This document shows positions 12,001 through 20,677 of a DNA stretch of 64,000 nt, one piece after another. The DNA comes from Turritopsis dohrnii (Eukaryota > Cnidaria > Hydrozoa > Anthoathecata > Oceaniidae). The notes beneath the pieces were generated by a model that saw only the letters and a program-made list of their open reading frames with translations, was not told the DNA's origin and ran no database searches. How positions within the stretch are numbered: the stretch's first letter is position 1; each line of letters opens with the position of its first letter. The stretch is from NCBI GenBank assembly GCA_027922465.2, contig BQMF02000001.1, positions 1,364,001-1,428,000 of the forward strand, read 5' to 3'. The position numbers and the translations under genes are program-made.

Positions 12001-14919
12001 TTTGGGAAAATATCTCAAGAACGAATAAAGATATCTAACATTTTTTAGGGTCCACATCATCGGTGAACAGGGATGTGATGGGATGTTTCTCGGTAACAAT
12101 TAGTCGATGTATAATGGTGTATGTACTTTCTATCGGTCATTCTGTGATTAAAATTTTTATTGCCATTTTTTTATGCAGGGATTTTTCAGAGCACTTTCCA
12201 ACTACTGTTCACCGGTAGTTAAAACTCAATCTTGAATTGAGTTTAGAAACTCAATAGTTCATTGTCAGTTAAACATTTTTTAGCTCTTTAATGCGTAGTA
12301 TTTAAAAACATGTTTTGAGAGAGTATTTAGGCCATTATTCACCAATTATTCTGTTGCTAGGGAGAATGACCACTGTTGCTAAGGTAATTTTGAAATTTCC
12401 TTTTGAAATTAACCGAAATTTCCTTTGTTATACACACTCATTTCTTCACCTTATGAAAGAATATGAAAATGAAAGTGGTACCAGCAGGACTCGTTTTCAT
12501 GTTATTCAATGAAATTTAAAAACATCTTAGTTTCCAATTCCCTTCGCATGCCTCTCATGACACAGCCTGTTGGTGGAAATTGAAATCTCTAAAATTGCGG
12601 AGCTTCCTGGACTATAAAACTCAATCTTCTCTACGAAAAACAGTAGTAACTAAAAGTACTTGGAAAAATCCCTGTTATGGTACCTTCACCTTTTGTTTCT
12701 TTTTATTATGGTTAAGGTTTAGGGAATTAGAGAGAGTTTATAGTACTTAAAACACTGATATACTTTCTGTTCATCATTCTGGGATATAATTTTTTCGACA
12801 CCATTTCTTGAGACATCATTTTCAGAATTAAATCCCTTAAAAACGTTTTACACTGGATACTAGTTTTATAATACTAATATCAATATAAATCCCCAAATAA
12901 TTTTGTCAATTTTCCATTTTTAAAGAAAACACAATGTAAAATAGTTAAAACTAGCAACACAAAATATCATTTATAAACTCATTAATCCAGATAATAACGC
13001 TTGCACATTTTGTTTATATTAATTTTTTTTATTGGTGAATGGAAAGAATTGTTTCCATTCACCAATTTACGTAATGGCATCACAATCTAATTTTCATGAT
13101 TCCATCACTCAAAAATTTATGATGTCACCTATATCTACATCCTAATATGCGCTGTGCATCCAGTTTTTTTTAGAGAGTGATATATTTTGTTTAACGGTCA
13201 ACTTCTTCATAGGAGTGCGTAGAACCACGTAGAGGCGAGAGGCACTTATTATTATATACACTTATTTATTTATAATTTACTTATTATTTATTACTTATTA
13301 TTTTTGTGATCACAGAGAATCATTGCATTGCATCCCCAATCGAATGCAACATTTTTGGGGAAATATCTCGAGAACCAATAAGGATAACTGACATTTGTTG
13401 GGGTCCGCAATACGGGTGATGGGGTGACACAACATTTAGGCCTAAAGTTTATTTGGTACTGCGGCTATGACATCAAAATCTTTGACCAACAATATCTCTG
13501 CAACGGTTGGTCATAGCCTCACTTTTGTCTAATTTTTAATAACAGCTGAGAAATTTATGAATAAGCGAGACAGACCACGGCATAGACACAGGCGTAAGTA
13601 TATGAACAATGATTAAACGATGTTGTGAAAGATCTATTGATGAAAAAGTGAGGCAAGGTTTTGTTAGCGATATGATGAGGATCACGTAGATATAACTTCC
13701 ACAAGAAATGGATGAGGCTAAGGGGACTTGTAGTAGAAGCCACTATGTCACTATTGGAGCTCGAATAGTGCGGGAAAAGTCAAATTCGTTCAATAATTTT
13801 TTTTATTTTTTCGGAGTTTATTTTTTAGTAAAATTAATGTGATAGATCGATAGAGAATTTATTTAGCTTTCAGAAAATGTATACTCTTATAGGGGAAAAA
13901 ATGAAAGTATCTGAGATACTTCATAAAATCTGAACATATGTTTTGAGGTTATAGACTATCCTTAACTTCAAATGCCACTTGCTTTTATACTAATCATGAA
14001 AAAAATGTATCTCGCTTCTACATGGTTTTACGCGCACATAAGAAGAACTTGACAGTAAATTTAAAAGAAATATATCACTCTCCAAAATAAAAGTAGGATG
14101 CACAACTTGTGTTATTGGTGTGAAACCATCTACTTGCATGACCAAATAACTCCTAATTATGTCCTGAGTACAAATAAGTATAGCTGATAACATTGTGGCT
14201 GTTGATATTTATATAGTAATCAAAAAACAGATGCCATAACTTTCAATCGACATCTTGTTAACACTCAGGGAAACAATTCTTTCCATTCACCATTTTACTT
14301 GTCATTACCTGTTTTATTAGACAAGGAAGGATTTGGCACAATCATTTTTCAAATTTAAACCTATGAGCAATTTTTATCCTGCCTACCAGCATAGTGGTTT
14401 TTCCTACATAAACCTCAACAAAGAATTTCAAATAATTCATGTAAAATAGGTGCTTTATAGGTGCATTTTGAACTTATTGGATACCGGTTTTTAAAACAAA
14501 TCTGGAGGTTTAGTCTAGTCATTTAAATACCATTCTCCTTCTTCTTAGTGAACAACTATACCTCAGTCTGTGTACAATTGCTTCATTAGCAAACATTAGT
14601 AAACTTTGAACACAATCTTACCTTCTTGTTTTTCTTCCTCTGCCATTCTTGGCGTCATTGGTGACAGAGGCGTAGCACATTCATCACAAAATTTTCCAGA
14701 TACCTTTTCCAAATGACATGTTATACAAAATAAGCTTTGAACCATTAGCTTAGTTCCACAATCAAGGCAAAATTTCCCTGGTTTATTGGCTTTACATTTT
14801 CCACACCACGATAATTCATTTTTTCCTTTTGGATTTTTGCCACATTCGGAGCAATGTGCTTGGTTTTCTAAACATTCTGTTTTACACGTACTGCAAGATA
14901 TTTTTTTCACAACCACCAT
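1..14919 (-). CDS. Zinc-ribbon / Lys-rich / acidic low-complexity protein, 5' part of a gene cut by the left edge (possibly RNF213-like)
   Basis: Ten coding exons in transcript order: 14622-14919, 3715-3758, 3524-3559, 2608-3087, 1885-1983, 1723-1809, 1545-1586, 1200-1388, 691-843 and 1-335 (runs off the edge). Every boundary has GT/AG and the frame stays open for about 587 codons. Intron 1 is phase 1; all later introns are phase 0. The first ATG is at 14919; the open frame reaches further up only through a TTG. Residues 9-80 hold three CxxC..CxxC zinc-ribbon-like pairs (CSTC/CSEC, CGKC/CLDC, CITC/CDEC). Exon 4 carries six 19-residue repeats, exon 5 is almost all Lys then Asp/Glu, exon 6 is acidic, and the rest is polar and probably disordered. 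A zinc ribbon followed by a Lys-rich linker recalls the N-terminus of the RNF213 (mysterin) E3 ligase, but no AAA or RING part lies in the window, so that identity is only a guess. The gene structure itself is well supported. Confidence 0.72.
2255..2580 (+). repeat. Possible tRNA-derived SINE fragment
   Basis: Inside the intron between exons 4 and 5 of the left gene. GGTTTGAGTCC at 2327-2337 matches a Pol III B box, and TTAGCTGGTAAACC about 20 bases upstream resembles an A box. The following ~230 bases do not look coding. No acceptor stem or cloverleaf can be formed, so it is not a working tRNA gene. No second copy in the window. Confidence 0.3.
4658..4760 (+). mobile_element. Pogo/Tigger-like terminal fragment
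   Basis: The sequence TA-CAGTCAAACCACTATAG resembles the outer end of pogo/Tigger-type elements beside a TA target. No matching inverted end was found nearby, so this is at best one end of a truncated copy. Confidence 0.22.
5072..5250. repeat. Five-unit 40-bp tandem repeat carrying a CCGAGTTA-n-TAACTCGG palindrome
   Basis: Units begin at 5072, 5112, 5152, 5192 and 5232, exactly 40 bases apart. In the second to fourth units the core reads both ways (for example CGAGTTACTAACTCGG with one central unpaired base). The first and last units are decayed. It sits at the outer end of the left arm of the large foldback. Confidence 0.75.
6230..6879. mobile_element. MITE with ends TACCTTATTCTAGGAAATTA
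   Basis: Inverted ends at 6230-6256 and 6853-6879 (TACCTTATTCTAGG.. and ..CCTAGAATAAGGTA). Both subterminal regions are built from reiterated GTTAATTTT/AAAATTAAC motifs, often preceded by GCG or GTG. No coding capacity. It is inserted between the arms of the large foldback, so it is probably younger. A TA target duplication is possible if the element begins at the next base. Confidence 0.75.
7690..9735 (+). pseudogene. Decayed transposon protein (GLHA..G-D..S-F.GKGK type), interrupted by a later insertion
   Basis: Frames open in pieces. Around 7725-7920: KDDDWEPAESKKK and an ESW-like stretch (YDSWKVLLDAA). At 8231-8333: KAVLGLHAFIGYDTLSAFF then GKGKIKPLKIL and a stop. At 8446-8530: MYCSKQGKLEAKSILPC. 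At 8861-8966: EMYCTHLCAKSNCKHF then an acidic tail. In this order these are blocks I recall from repetitive proteins of aquatic invertebrate genomes (from memory, moderate confidence); the Cys-rich block with acidic tail looks like a C-terminus. Stops and frame changes rule out function. The tail is split by the element at 8967-9681; acidic codons (EDDYSDYE then stop) continue after it. Confidence 0.6.
8967..9681. mobile_element. hAT-like non-autonomous element, 5-bp TSD (TATGA)
   Basis: Left end CAGGGCCGCATCCAGAC; right end reads CAGTGCTGCATCCAGAC on the other strand. Further in, both arms share GGTATG(GGC)GCCCAAAAA-like sequence (9005-9020 and 9650-9662). Flanked by TATGA at 8962-8966 and 9682-9686, a perfect 5-bp duplication. 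CAG..CTG ends fit hAT elements; a 5-bp duplication fits the hAT5 group as I remember it. No transposase is visible. Confidence 0.75.
9736..10259. other. Intronic stretch without recognised features
   Basis: AT-rich. A GGTTGTTTTGTGCT motif occurs twice (about 9936 and 9998), suggesting a small tandem duplication. The ORF at 10004-10216 has no recognisable domain and directly precedes the Helitron relic, so it may be leftover element sequence. Confidence 0.4.
10260..10718 (+). pseudogene. Helitron replicase/helicase N-terminal relic
   Basis: Around 10348-10500 the frame reads RLARQNENAQHMRAR..., an Arg/Glu-rich stretch, then ELHYLGAIDKVCQFCGVKMF, the H-Y-G-x-M-D-x-x-C-x-x-C block that opens Helitron-encoded proteins. 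After frame changes, 10600-10690 gives AKNFQENKRKFNSLVAFASM, matching the F-R-x-N-I-R-x-Y-N-x-x-x-A-F-A-S block of the Helitron-like N domain. Several stops and frameshifts make it dead. The Rep catalytic and SF1 helicase parts are absent. It shows that autonomous Helitrons once existed in this genome, matching the non-autonomous copies at 19.8-28.6 kb. Confidence 0.72.
10960..11430 (+). pseudogene. Mobile-element protein relic with ARxFW..G..AFFDI-V-H motif
   Basis: About 10985-11040 reads CLEKVCRDLQIKPHLTPL; in the next frame 11085-11215 reads KARNFWRRGEMAFFDIHVTH, INSKYSETHT and NEEAKKREY; 11310-11370 gives ESYGTTMTWLRTRI. In this order the blocks match a conserved domain I recall from repetitive, reverse-transcriptase-associated proteins in cnidarian and other aquatic genomes. 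The D..(F)FD-x-x-V spacing could suit a PD-(D/E)xK-like nuclease, but that is inference. Frameshifts and stops make it non-functional. It follows the Helitron relic at about 240 bases, so it may be a separate element. Confidence 0.5.
11431..11934. other. AT-rich intronic stretch, nothing recognised
   Basis: T-rich and A-rich runs and no coherent reading frame in either strand. Confidence 0.4.
11935..12130 (+). mobile_element. Old Helitron-related fragment, copy 1
   Basis: CATTGCATTACACCTCCAAT, CGAAC and GGGAAAATATCTC..GAAC match the core also seen at 13310-13500 and, inverted, at 24302-24698. The shorter phrase CATTGCAACCCCAATCGAAC recurs in the young Helitron copies. Ends are lost. Confidence 0.5.
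12176..12674. mobile_element. hAT5-like MITE with CAGGGATTTTTC ends and TTATG target duplication
   Basis: Ends CAGGGATTTTTC.. and ..GAAAAATCCCTG; perfect 5-bp flanks TTATG at 12171-12175 and 12675-12679. Internal sequence is closely similar to 45317-45770 in reverse orientation (shared TTAAACATTTTTT, AAACATGTTTT, GTTGCTA.., GGAGCTTCCTGGACT). Non-coding. Confidence 0.85.
12680..13032. other. Intronic spacer, nothing recognised
   Basis: AT-rich sequence between two elements; no frame, no repeat beyond simple A/T runs. Confidence 0.4.
13033..14292. mobile_element. Non-autonomous DNA transposon with 24-bp inverted ends
   Basis: TGGTGAATGGAAAGAATTGT.. at 13033-13056 recurs inverted at 14269-14292. 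The left end is itself a palindrome (GGTGAATGGAAA / TTTCCATTCACC). Deeper, left 13153-13225 (GTGCATCC, GAGAGTGATATATTT, CAACTTCTTC) matches the reverse complement of 14041-14103, so the arms are long but diverged and offset by about 70 bases. No transposase. An older Helitron fragment lies within. Target duplication unclear. Confidence 0.65.
13310..13510 (+). mobile_element. Old Helitron-related fragment, copy 2
   Basis: CATTGCATTGCATCCCCAAT, GGGGAAATATCTCGAGAACC, GATGGGGTGAC and ATATCTCTGCAACGGTTGGT align in order with the inverted copy at 24302-24698. It lies between the arms of the 13033-14292 transposon. Neither Helitron end is preserved. Confidence 0.6.
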
Positions 14920-14940
14920 TCTTTTTCCCCTCTTGACCAA

Positions 14941-15338
14941 AATTAATTAGGCCCCTACATCTGATTTCTCCCTATAGAAACTTGCTTGGTTTGAAAAATT
15001 CTTTCAGGAATTCATACTTTTAGCCGTTCATCGCTGGAAAGAATGAGGTGCGGAATATGGACTGATACTGAATTATTCATAAACAATAGACTTCTAGGAA
15101 ATTTTGAATGAGACTACCCTGGGTACAAACTATCACTTTGATTAATGCCGGTGAACGATATTGTGTAAGAAAACGGGGGAGAGCACAACAACGCTAATCC
15201 CTCCATTATACGACGCATACGACGTATATTTTTATCAATGCGACATCATAACGAAGTCATTGCAAGAATCTAGAAGTAAACAACCAATATAAGAACAAAG
15301 GTAAATTGACAATACCAAATCACATTCAAAAATATCTG
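14941..15338. other. Upstream flank of the left gene
   Basis: About 400 bases between exon 1 of the minus-strand gene and the Penelope-like element. This is where its promoter or 5' UTR should start. No TATA box or repeat stands out. Confidence 0.35.
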
Positions 15339-15391
15339 AGAATAAGAATAAAAAACGACAAAATCATCGACACATCCTTTATTTCTGTAAG

Positions 15392-15420
15392 CTTTCGCCC
15401 ACGTCTGTGGGCATGATCAC
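15392..15420 (-). ncRNA. Hammerhead-like motif, left Penelope arm
   Basis: On the minus strand: GTGATCA, a T, a 6-bp stem GCCCAC/GTGGGC with loop AGAC, then GAAA. Same motif as in the right arm, from which it differs only outside the motif. See the 16272 entry. Confidence 0.3.
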
Positions 15421-15569
15421 ACTAAATTTACATTTTTTTACTCGTGTGTTTAAATTCGCATGATATACAATAGCTACATTAAATAATAACAAAGTGTGTA
15501 CACTAATTTCAGTAGCTTTATCAGAACAATATAAGCTTGGTCTTGTTTTTTTCTCTTCTTTATAGATGA

Positions 15570-16190
15570 TGCTTTCGATTATGCTCGGACTTTACTAATT
15601 TTCACCATGAGGTCTCAGAACTAAAAATCATTCTTAAGAAAAATGACTACCCCAACCAGTTTGTTGATTTTTGTATAAGGAATTTTCTTAACAAAATTCT
15701 ACATAACAGGAGGGTCGCCATTGTTCCTACATTACAGATCAGAACACGTCTTGAAGGACTAGTTAAGTACCACCTTCCACACTGTGATATCAAAGTTATC
15801 TTGAGATCCACTAAACGCTTAAGTAACTATTTCTCCTTTAAGGACACAGTACCTAATTTTCTTTGTTCTGGCATTGTGTACAAATTTGCGTGTAGTGACT
15901 GCAATGTCACTTGTTATGGCAAAACTAAACGCCACTTCAAAGTACGCATGTCAGAACACTTGGGTTGTTCTCCCTTAACAGAGAAAAGAGTTAAACCTGG
16001 TTACCAGACTACTGCCGTTTTCGATCATTTACTAACCTCTCAGTACACTCCGGCCAAATACGATATTTCTCTATCTTAACTCGCCAATCTAACGACTTTA
16101 AACTCACCTTGATGGAGAGCCTTCTTATAGAGCGTGACTGACCTATTTTAAACAGGTCAATAAAATCAATGCCTCTAGAGCTATTTTAAT
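15570..16190 (+). pseudogene. Penelope-type reverse transcriptase C-terminus plus GIY-YIG endonuclease, broken
   Basis: The frame from 15570 reads FHHEVSELKIIL, KKNDYPNQFVDF and IRNFLNKIL, the thumb region of Penelope-type reverse transcriptase. From 15861 it reads GIVYKFACSDC, CYGKTKRHFK and VRMSEH, a GIY-YIG nuclease with the Tyr..Gly-Lys-Thr, Arg and Glu positions and the Cys/His pairs of Penelope enzymes. The frame ends at 16079. The rest (NDFKLTLMESLLIERD, then LELF) continues in another frame and contains a stop. The RT palm with the catalytic Asp pair is missing through truncation. Confidence 0.85.
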
Positions 16191-16271
16191 GTCATTCCTT
16201 TGTTATTATTTAATGTAGCTATTGCATATCATGCGAATTTAAACACACGAGTAAAAAAATGTAAATTCAGT

Positions 16272-16300
16272 GTGATCATGCCCACAGACGTGGGCGAAAG
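16272..16300 (+). ncRNA. Hammerhead-like motif, right Penelope arm
   Basis: Penelope-like terminal repeats are known to carry hammerhead ribozymes. Here GTGATCA replaces the consensus CUGANGA, followed by a perfect stem (GCCCAC/GTGGGC, loop AGAC) and GAAA. The two changed bases are those that pair with each other in the hammerhead fold (C3 and G8 become G3 and C8). One extra T lies between core and stem II. No adjacent stem I is convincing, so activity is doubtful. Confidence 0.35.
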
Positions 16301-16464
16301 CTTACAGAAATAAAGGATGTGTCGATGATTTTGTCGTTTTTTATTCTTATTCTTGGATATCATTCTTATTCCTTACCACTGTCATCAAAAATATCTGCAC
16401 CAAGTTTCCTTTAAAAAACAATAATAAATAAAAGCTGAGTTCCCACAGGACCCGCTATCTATCT

Positions 16465-17209
16465 GTGTGTCCACGAGAAAGTGGGCACCTGGTTTAAAAC
16501 ACAAATAACTTTTCGAATTTTCACCAATACAATGCAATTTTTATACCGTTGGAAAGAAGAATTTACGAGCTTTCCAAAAATATAAGTTGTTATTTGTAAA
16601 AAAAATTTATTTTAAAGAATAATGATTATTTTTCTTTCGACACGGTTGTTAATTTTGTAATGATCAATAAAACAGACTTTTAACGAGCAATTAACTCTTT
16701 GTTTCGTTGAAACAACCGCTGTTGGTGGTGTTGTGATAAGCTTGTCACGAAATATTTTGAAAAGGCACAAATTTTTTTCATTGTGTAAACTTACCTTAAG
16801 TTTTTTATTATGATTTAATAACTTTGTATTCCCTTGCCAAAAAAAAAAACATTTTAAAAAGTTTTTTTAAATCTTCGTAAAAGATTTTTAGAAATGAAAC
16901 TTTTATGTTTTTCCAAGTTTAAATGCAGCTTTATCACAATATTTTAATTTTTCATGACTTTCCATATTACTCGAGTCATTAACTCCTATTCAAGCAAGCG
17001 TTAATTGATCATTATTGATTTAATTGCGTGGTTTCATGGTAAAATCGATTAAAATTCCCCCAAAATTAATTTTTCTATTAAACACAGGTCATGTATTTAG
17101 AGAGAACAAAAAATTTTCTTTCTTTTGGTATAAAAACTGAAAAAAACAAGCACGAAAAACATAAGATATGCTTCTTGACAGTTAGGTGCCCACTTTCTCG
17201 TGGACACAC
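16465..17209. mobile_element. Mariner-type MITE, 26-bp inverted ends
   Basis: GTGTGTCCACGAGAAAGTGG.. at 16465-16490 is exactly repeated inverted at 17184-17209. The right end continues to CAGTGTGTCCAC beside a TA, as in Tc1/mariner-type elements; the left outer two to four bases are altered. No transposase ORF. It shares its outermost 12 bases with the element at 49616-50212 but not the interior. Confidence 0.75.
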
Positions 17210-18625
17210 TGTATAACGTCACATGACGTGGAAAACGCGCGAGTGCACATTATTATCACGAAGAAAATGAAATGATGAGAGTATCTATATACTATACAAT
17301 CATTAAACTCTGTCACCTCATTACGTCTCCTTCAATTTGTTCACACCTTTGATGAATTCTGAAGTACCTTAGAATTCTGAGTGGCTCAGAAAAACAAAAT
17401 AAGAAAAAAAAGACGTACATGTACAGAGTTAACGTCTGTTAACATTGGGCTTTAGATTATTACTTATCCTATTTCATCGTTTTTGTGGTGAAGCATCATC
17501 TGCGCAAATTCGCAATGCATTGATGGCTACATCTTAAAAGGTTGAACGCTAAAGGCTACATCATAAAATCTCAATCAAAATTTATTGATGCTTATAAAAA
17601 AAACATCACCCTTACGTGACACGTCCTTCGAGAACGAAAGACAAGTTCTACAAAACACGCTATGGACGTTTATGATGCATTATGTCGTGGTTACTGTGAT
17701 TCTGATTTACCGCATACGCTGAAGGTTGTCTATCGATGGAAGCGTCCTTAATCACCCTTAATAGTTGATTATCACGGCGCAATAAGAGACACATTTAGGA
17801 TACTCGGTCCTATTGTTTCTAGTTTCAAGAACGAATAGAGTCTTCACACAAGGCACTATCCTTATAAGTCTTCCTGTGAACTGATGAAATCTCAACATGA
17901 AAAAGACCCTGTCCTCTGAGTTGATTAACGACAAGGATATTGTTGTACTGCTACATAAAATGGAATTTTGGAAACCCATAAAAACAATTAGGCATTCGTA
18001 CTTTTTTACGTTCTTATTATGCAACCAATAACCTAAAACCAACATGCAACAGGGGAGCTGTTAACAAGCTTATTTAATGATAATGTGCCCCTATTCGTGG
18101 CTAAAATTTAGGGGTTCAGACTTTTTGAGCGCTTTTGGAAGAATATAATCACGCATTTTCAGAAAGACCTTTCCATGAATTACGTCACAACAAACAACGT
18201 CTCGTTTTCAAACTGAATCTTAATGACATCTCTGTTTATAAAGGGATCTCAGGTCAGGGAAAACGTTTTTACGAAATTCTTTTATAAAGATTAAGCACGT
18301 AATAATTCATAAACTTAGAAACGAGGCGATGTTTGTAATGACGTAATTTATGAAGAGGTCTATACGTGGCCTTGATTAATTACTCGTCATGCGTAATGAA
18401 TAGTAAGTAATTTGTCTTGAAGTTTGCACTTTACAACAACAGTTTGATTTGATGGTTGGTGCAGATAAAAATTTGCCAACTGCTAAGAAGAAATCAGGAA
18501 TACGTCATGAAAAGATCGAACACGACTCCAATGGTACGAATTCTTAACATTGAGGCTTGGGTTTTGGACTGTTGTTATTATTATTGAAACTAATATGTAG
18601 CATCGCCATTCAAACATTCAATACA
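17210..18625. other. Intergenic, nothing recognised
   Basis: No open frame with a recognisable domain. The minus-strand frame at 17758-18045 has no splice context or domain and looks fortuitous. Confidence 0.4.
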
Positions 18626-19087
18626 TACCGTAAATGACCGATTTAGCGCCCAGGACTCAATTGAATTGCTCCGTCCGATTAAGCGCCTAGGTTTAGAGGA
18701 AAATTTTGGAATAAGCGCCCAGGTTCCGAGTAAGCGTCCAGGTCCAAAACTGAAACTGGGCGCTTATTCAGCAAAAACATAAAATATTGAGAAAAACATG
18801 GTTTTTAATTGAATTTCAGCATAATAAAAGAAACTTAATAACGCAGGAATGCATTACTTTCATCTCAGAGTGAGAGTATTAATCGAGCTTTTTTGAAGTT
18901 GCTCGAGCAGGGCACAAGCAGTTCTTTTGTCACAATTCAGTAAAAAGACAAACTGTATTAGTGGTTTTAGTGATTTTTTTATTAACCGCCCAGGAATCAA
19001 TTAAACGCCCTGTCCGTAGAAGCGCCCACTGTAAAAGTTAAAAAAAAATTATAAGCGCCCAGGGCGCTTAATCGGTCATTTACGGTA
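18626..19087. mobile_element. MITE with TACCGTAAATGACCGATTTA ends and reiterated GCGCCCAGG
   Basis: TACCGTAAATGACCGATT..GCGCCC at the left and GGGCGCTTAATCGGTCATTT ACGGTA at the right are inverted. Internal copies of AAGCGCC(C/T)AGG occur in both subterminal regions in both orientations. TA could be the target duplication. Non-coding. Closely parallel in design to 44911-45193 and 6230-6879. Confidence 0.8.
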
Positions 19088-19812
19088 TATACATATATAC
19101 GAAATTTCTGTTGTTCTATAAAGGTAGATCTATCAGGGAAATCTCCTCAAGAGAGTCAATCTTGTATGCCTCGTTCGTTTGACAGTTTGATATTAGGCAG
19201 CTGCTTGTTCCAGACCCAATTCTTATTGTTTTTATGAACGATTCCTGCATTGTTTATTTTTGACTTTAGGACACTCGTGGTGGAGTAAAGCCTTTATAAT
19301 AACCGTGGTTTATCCTCTTTCTCTTGCTGGAGAAGTAATCCATGTTTATGAACGTTTTCGAGCAACGTTTACATGACATCGTTGACAAATTCGCAATTTC
19401 GGCCAAATTTGGACTTTCAGCTTACCAAATTTCAAAACAACTTACACAAAGAAAAAATTTTGAAGGTGCTGATTTCAAATTTGACAATACTTTGTCAGGT
19501 TTGACTAAGGTTTGACAATTTGGGCCAAATTTGGGGCAAATTGCAAAGATACCATTGCAAAGATACCATCTTCAGGCTTTTAAATCATTGAATAGGTTAC
19601 CAAATAGAGTGATAAATGACGGTTGGACAGATAGCATTATGGAAGTAATTCGGATAAAGACGAACAAAGACGAATATCTCGGATACGAGGCAGTTTCCTG
19701 GCGAGTTCCTCTACGGAGTAACCGTAGAACTTAACGTTGATTTATGTAAAATTAACAATACTTAAAATTTCAATTAATATCATATTAATATATTAACTCT
19801 TTTGTTAACATA
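19088..19812. other. Spacer with a relic of the GGCCAAATTTGG repeat
   Basis: 19390-19560 contains several GGCCAAATTTGG/CAAATTTG phrases and TTTGACAATTT-like stretches, reminiscent of the right foldback arm at 7330-7640. No coding. The short ORF at 19531-19734 has no recognised domain. The 5' side of the Helitron array begins at 19813. Confidence 0.35.
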
Positions 19813-20677
19813 TCTATATATTAATAGCCGATTCTCTGTCTGTCTGTCTGTCTGTTTGTTTGTCTGTCACGCAAAATGGTAGATATGAACTGCGAGAGAA
19901 ATTATTTCTTTTTTTGTGTGTGACGTGAGTTTGAAGCAAATACATTGCAACCCCAATCGAACGTGACTTTTTTTTGGCTGATGAACTAATAGGAATAACG
20001 TTTTGTTTTTATTATTATTGTCTGTTTTATGTTCCACGTTGACTTGGCTTTAAAAACAGTACATCAACTAAGAAACTAACTGATTAAACATTTTGGACAA
20101 AAAGCAGCCATGGCAGAACGTGGTAGCATGTTCGGTTTGCCAGTGTATCTTAACGTACCCTTGCCTGACTGTCTGAGACTGGTGAACTTTTTTTTTCGAG
20201 CAATAAAAATGTTTAAAAACCTATAGGTAAAAAAAGAGTATCATAAAACAAAATATTTTTTTTTTGCTTTTGTCATAATAGTTGTCTTAATTTGTTTTAA
20301 TCGATTTCTTTTAATCTATTTTAATCTGATCGAACGTTTTTTTATTCACTTTATTCATTTAGCACGTGCCTTTTTTTCTCTCCTCCCGTGTGATCTTTTT
20401 AAGAAGAGAAACCATTTCCCCCTTACGTTTGGTAGCACCCATGTTAGAGCGCGTAACTTTTTTAAAACAAAAGTTAATAAAAAATTGAAGTTTTTATACG
20501 TTTTGAGTGTATTGTTACACTGCTAAAAGATTGGTTTTACCAGAGGTTGTGACTTCGAATCTGCTTCTGGTTGAACACAAGTTGTACGAGCCGTTTATAA
20601 GGAAATTTGACGTTTATTGATACAGTGATACAGAGCAGGTGGACATGGGCGGCGAGCGACGCCGCCTTGGCGGCTAG
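19813..20677 (+). mobile_element. Non-autonomous Helitron, array copy 1 (865 bp, type A)
   Basis: Starts with TCTATATATTAATAGCCG directly after an A, then a (TCTG)n/(TTTG)n tract. Ends with the hairpin GGCGGCG-AGCGA-CGCCGCC, spacer TTGGCGG and CTAG. 5'-TC, a GC-rich 3' hairpin and a CTAG end are the Helitron signature. There is no target duplication, as expected. No coding capacity. Confidence 0.88.

Larger units (their letters stand above)
3759..14621 (-). other. 10.9 kb first intron of the left gene, filled with mobile-element remains
   Basis: Donor GTAAG at 14621-14617 follows exon 1 after one base of a codon; the acceptor AG lies at 3760-3759 and the next exon completes that codon. The foldback, MITEs, Helitron relics and decayed transposon proteins listed below all lie inside it. 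From 3760 to about 4650 I see nothing recognisable. Confidence 0.7.
15339..16353 (+). mobile_element. Penelope-like retroelement, 5'-truncated, between 156-bp inverted arms
   Basis: Left arm 15339-15494 and right arm 16198-16353 are near-identical inverted copies (for example AGAATAAGAATAAAAAACGA outermost, AATAGCTACATTAAATAATA innermost). Between them is the 3' part of a Penelope-type ORF. Penelope-like elements are known for inverted or partly tandem copies of a terminal repeat, which fits. No clear target duplication found. Only about 1 kb remains, so it cannot be autonomous. Confidence 0.85.

Noticed and set aside
14920..14940. Start of the zinc-ribbon protein seven codons upstream of the ATG
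   Set aside because: The codon there is TTG; the first ATG in frame is at 14919 and the Cys pairs all follow it.
15339..16353. Interpreting the 156-bp arms as LTRs or as DNA-transposon inverted ends
   Set aside because: They are inverted, not direct, and the enclosed ORF is Penelope RT thumb plus GIY-YIG nuclease, not integrase or transposase.
17758..18045. 95-residue minus-strand ORF
   Set aside because: Low-complexity hydrophobic composition without a family; length within chance for this AT content.
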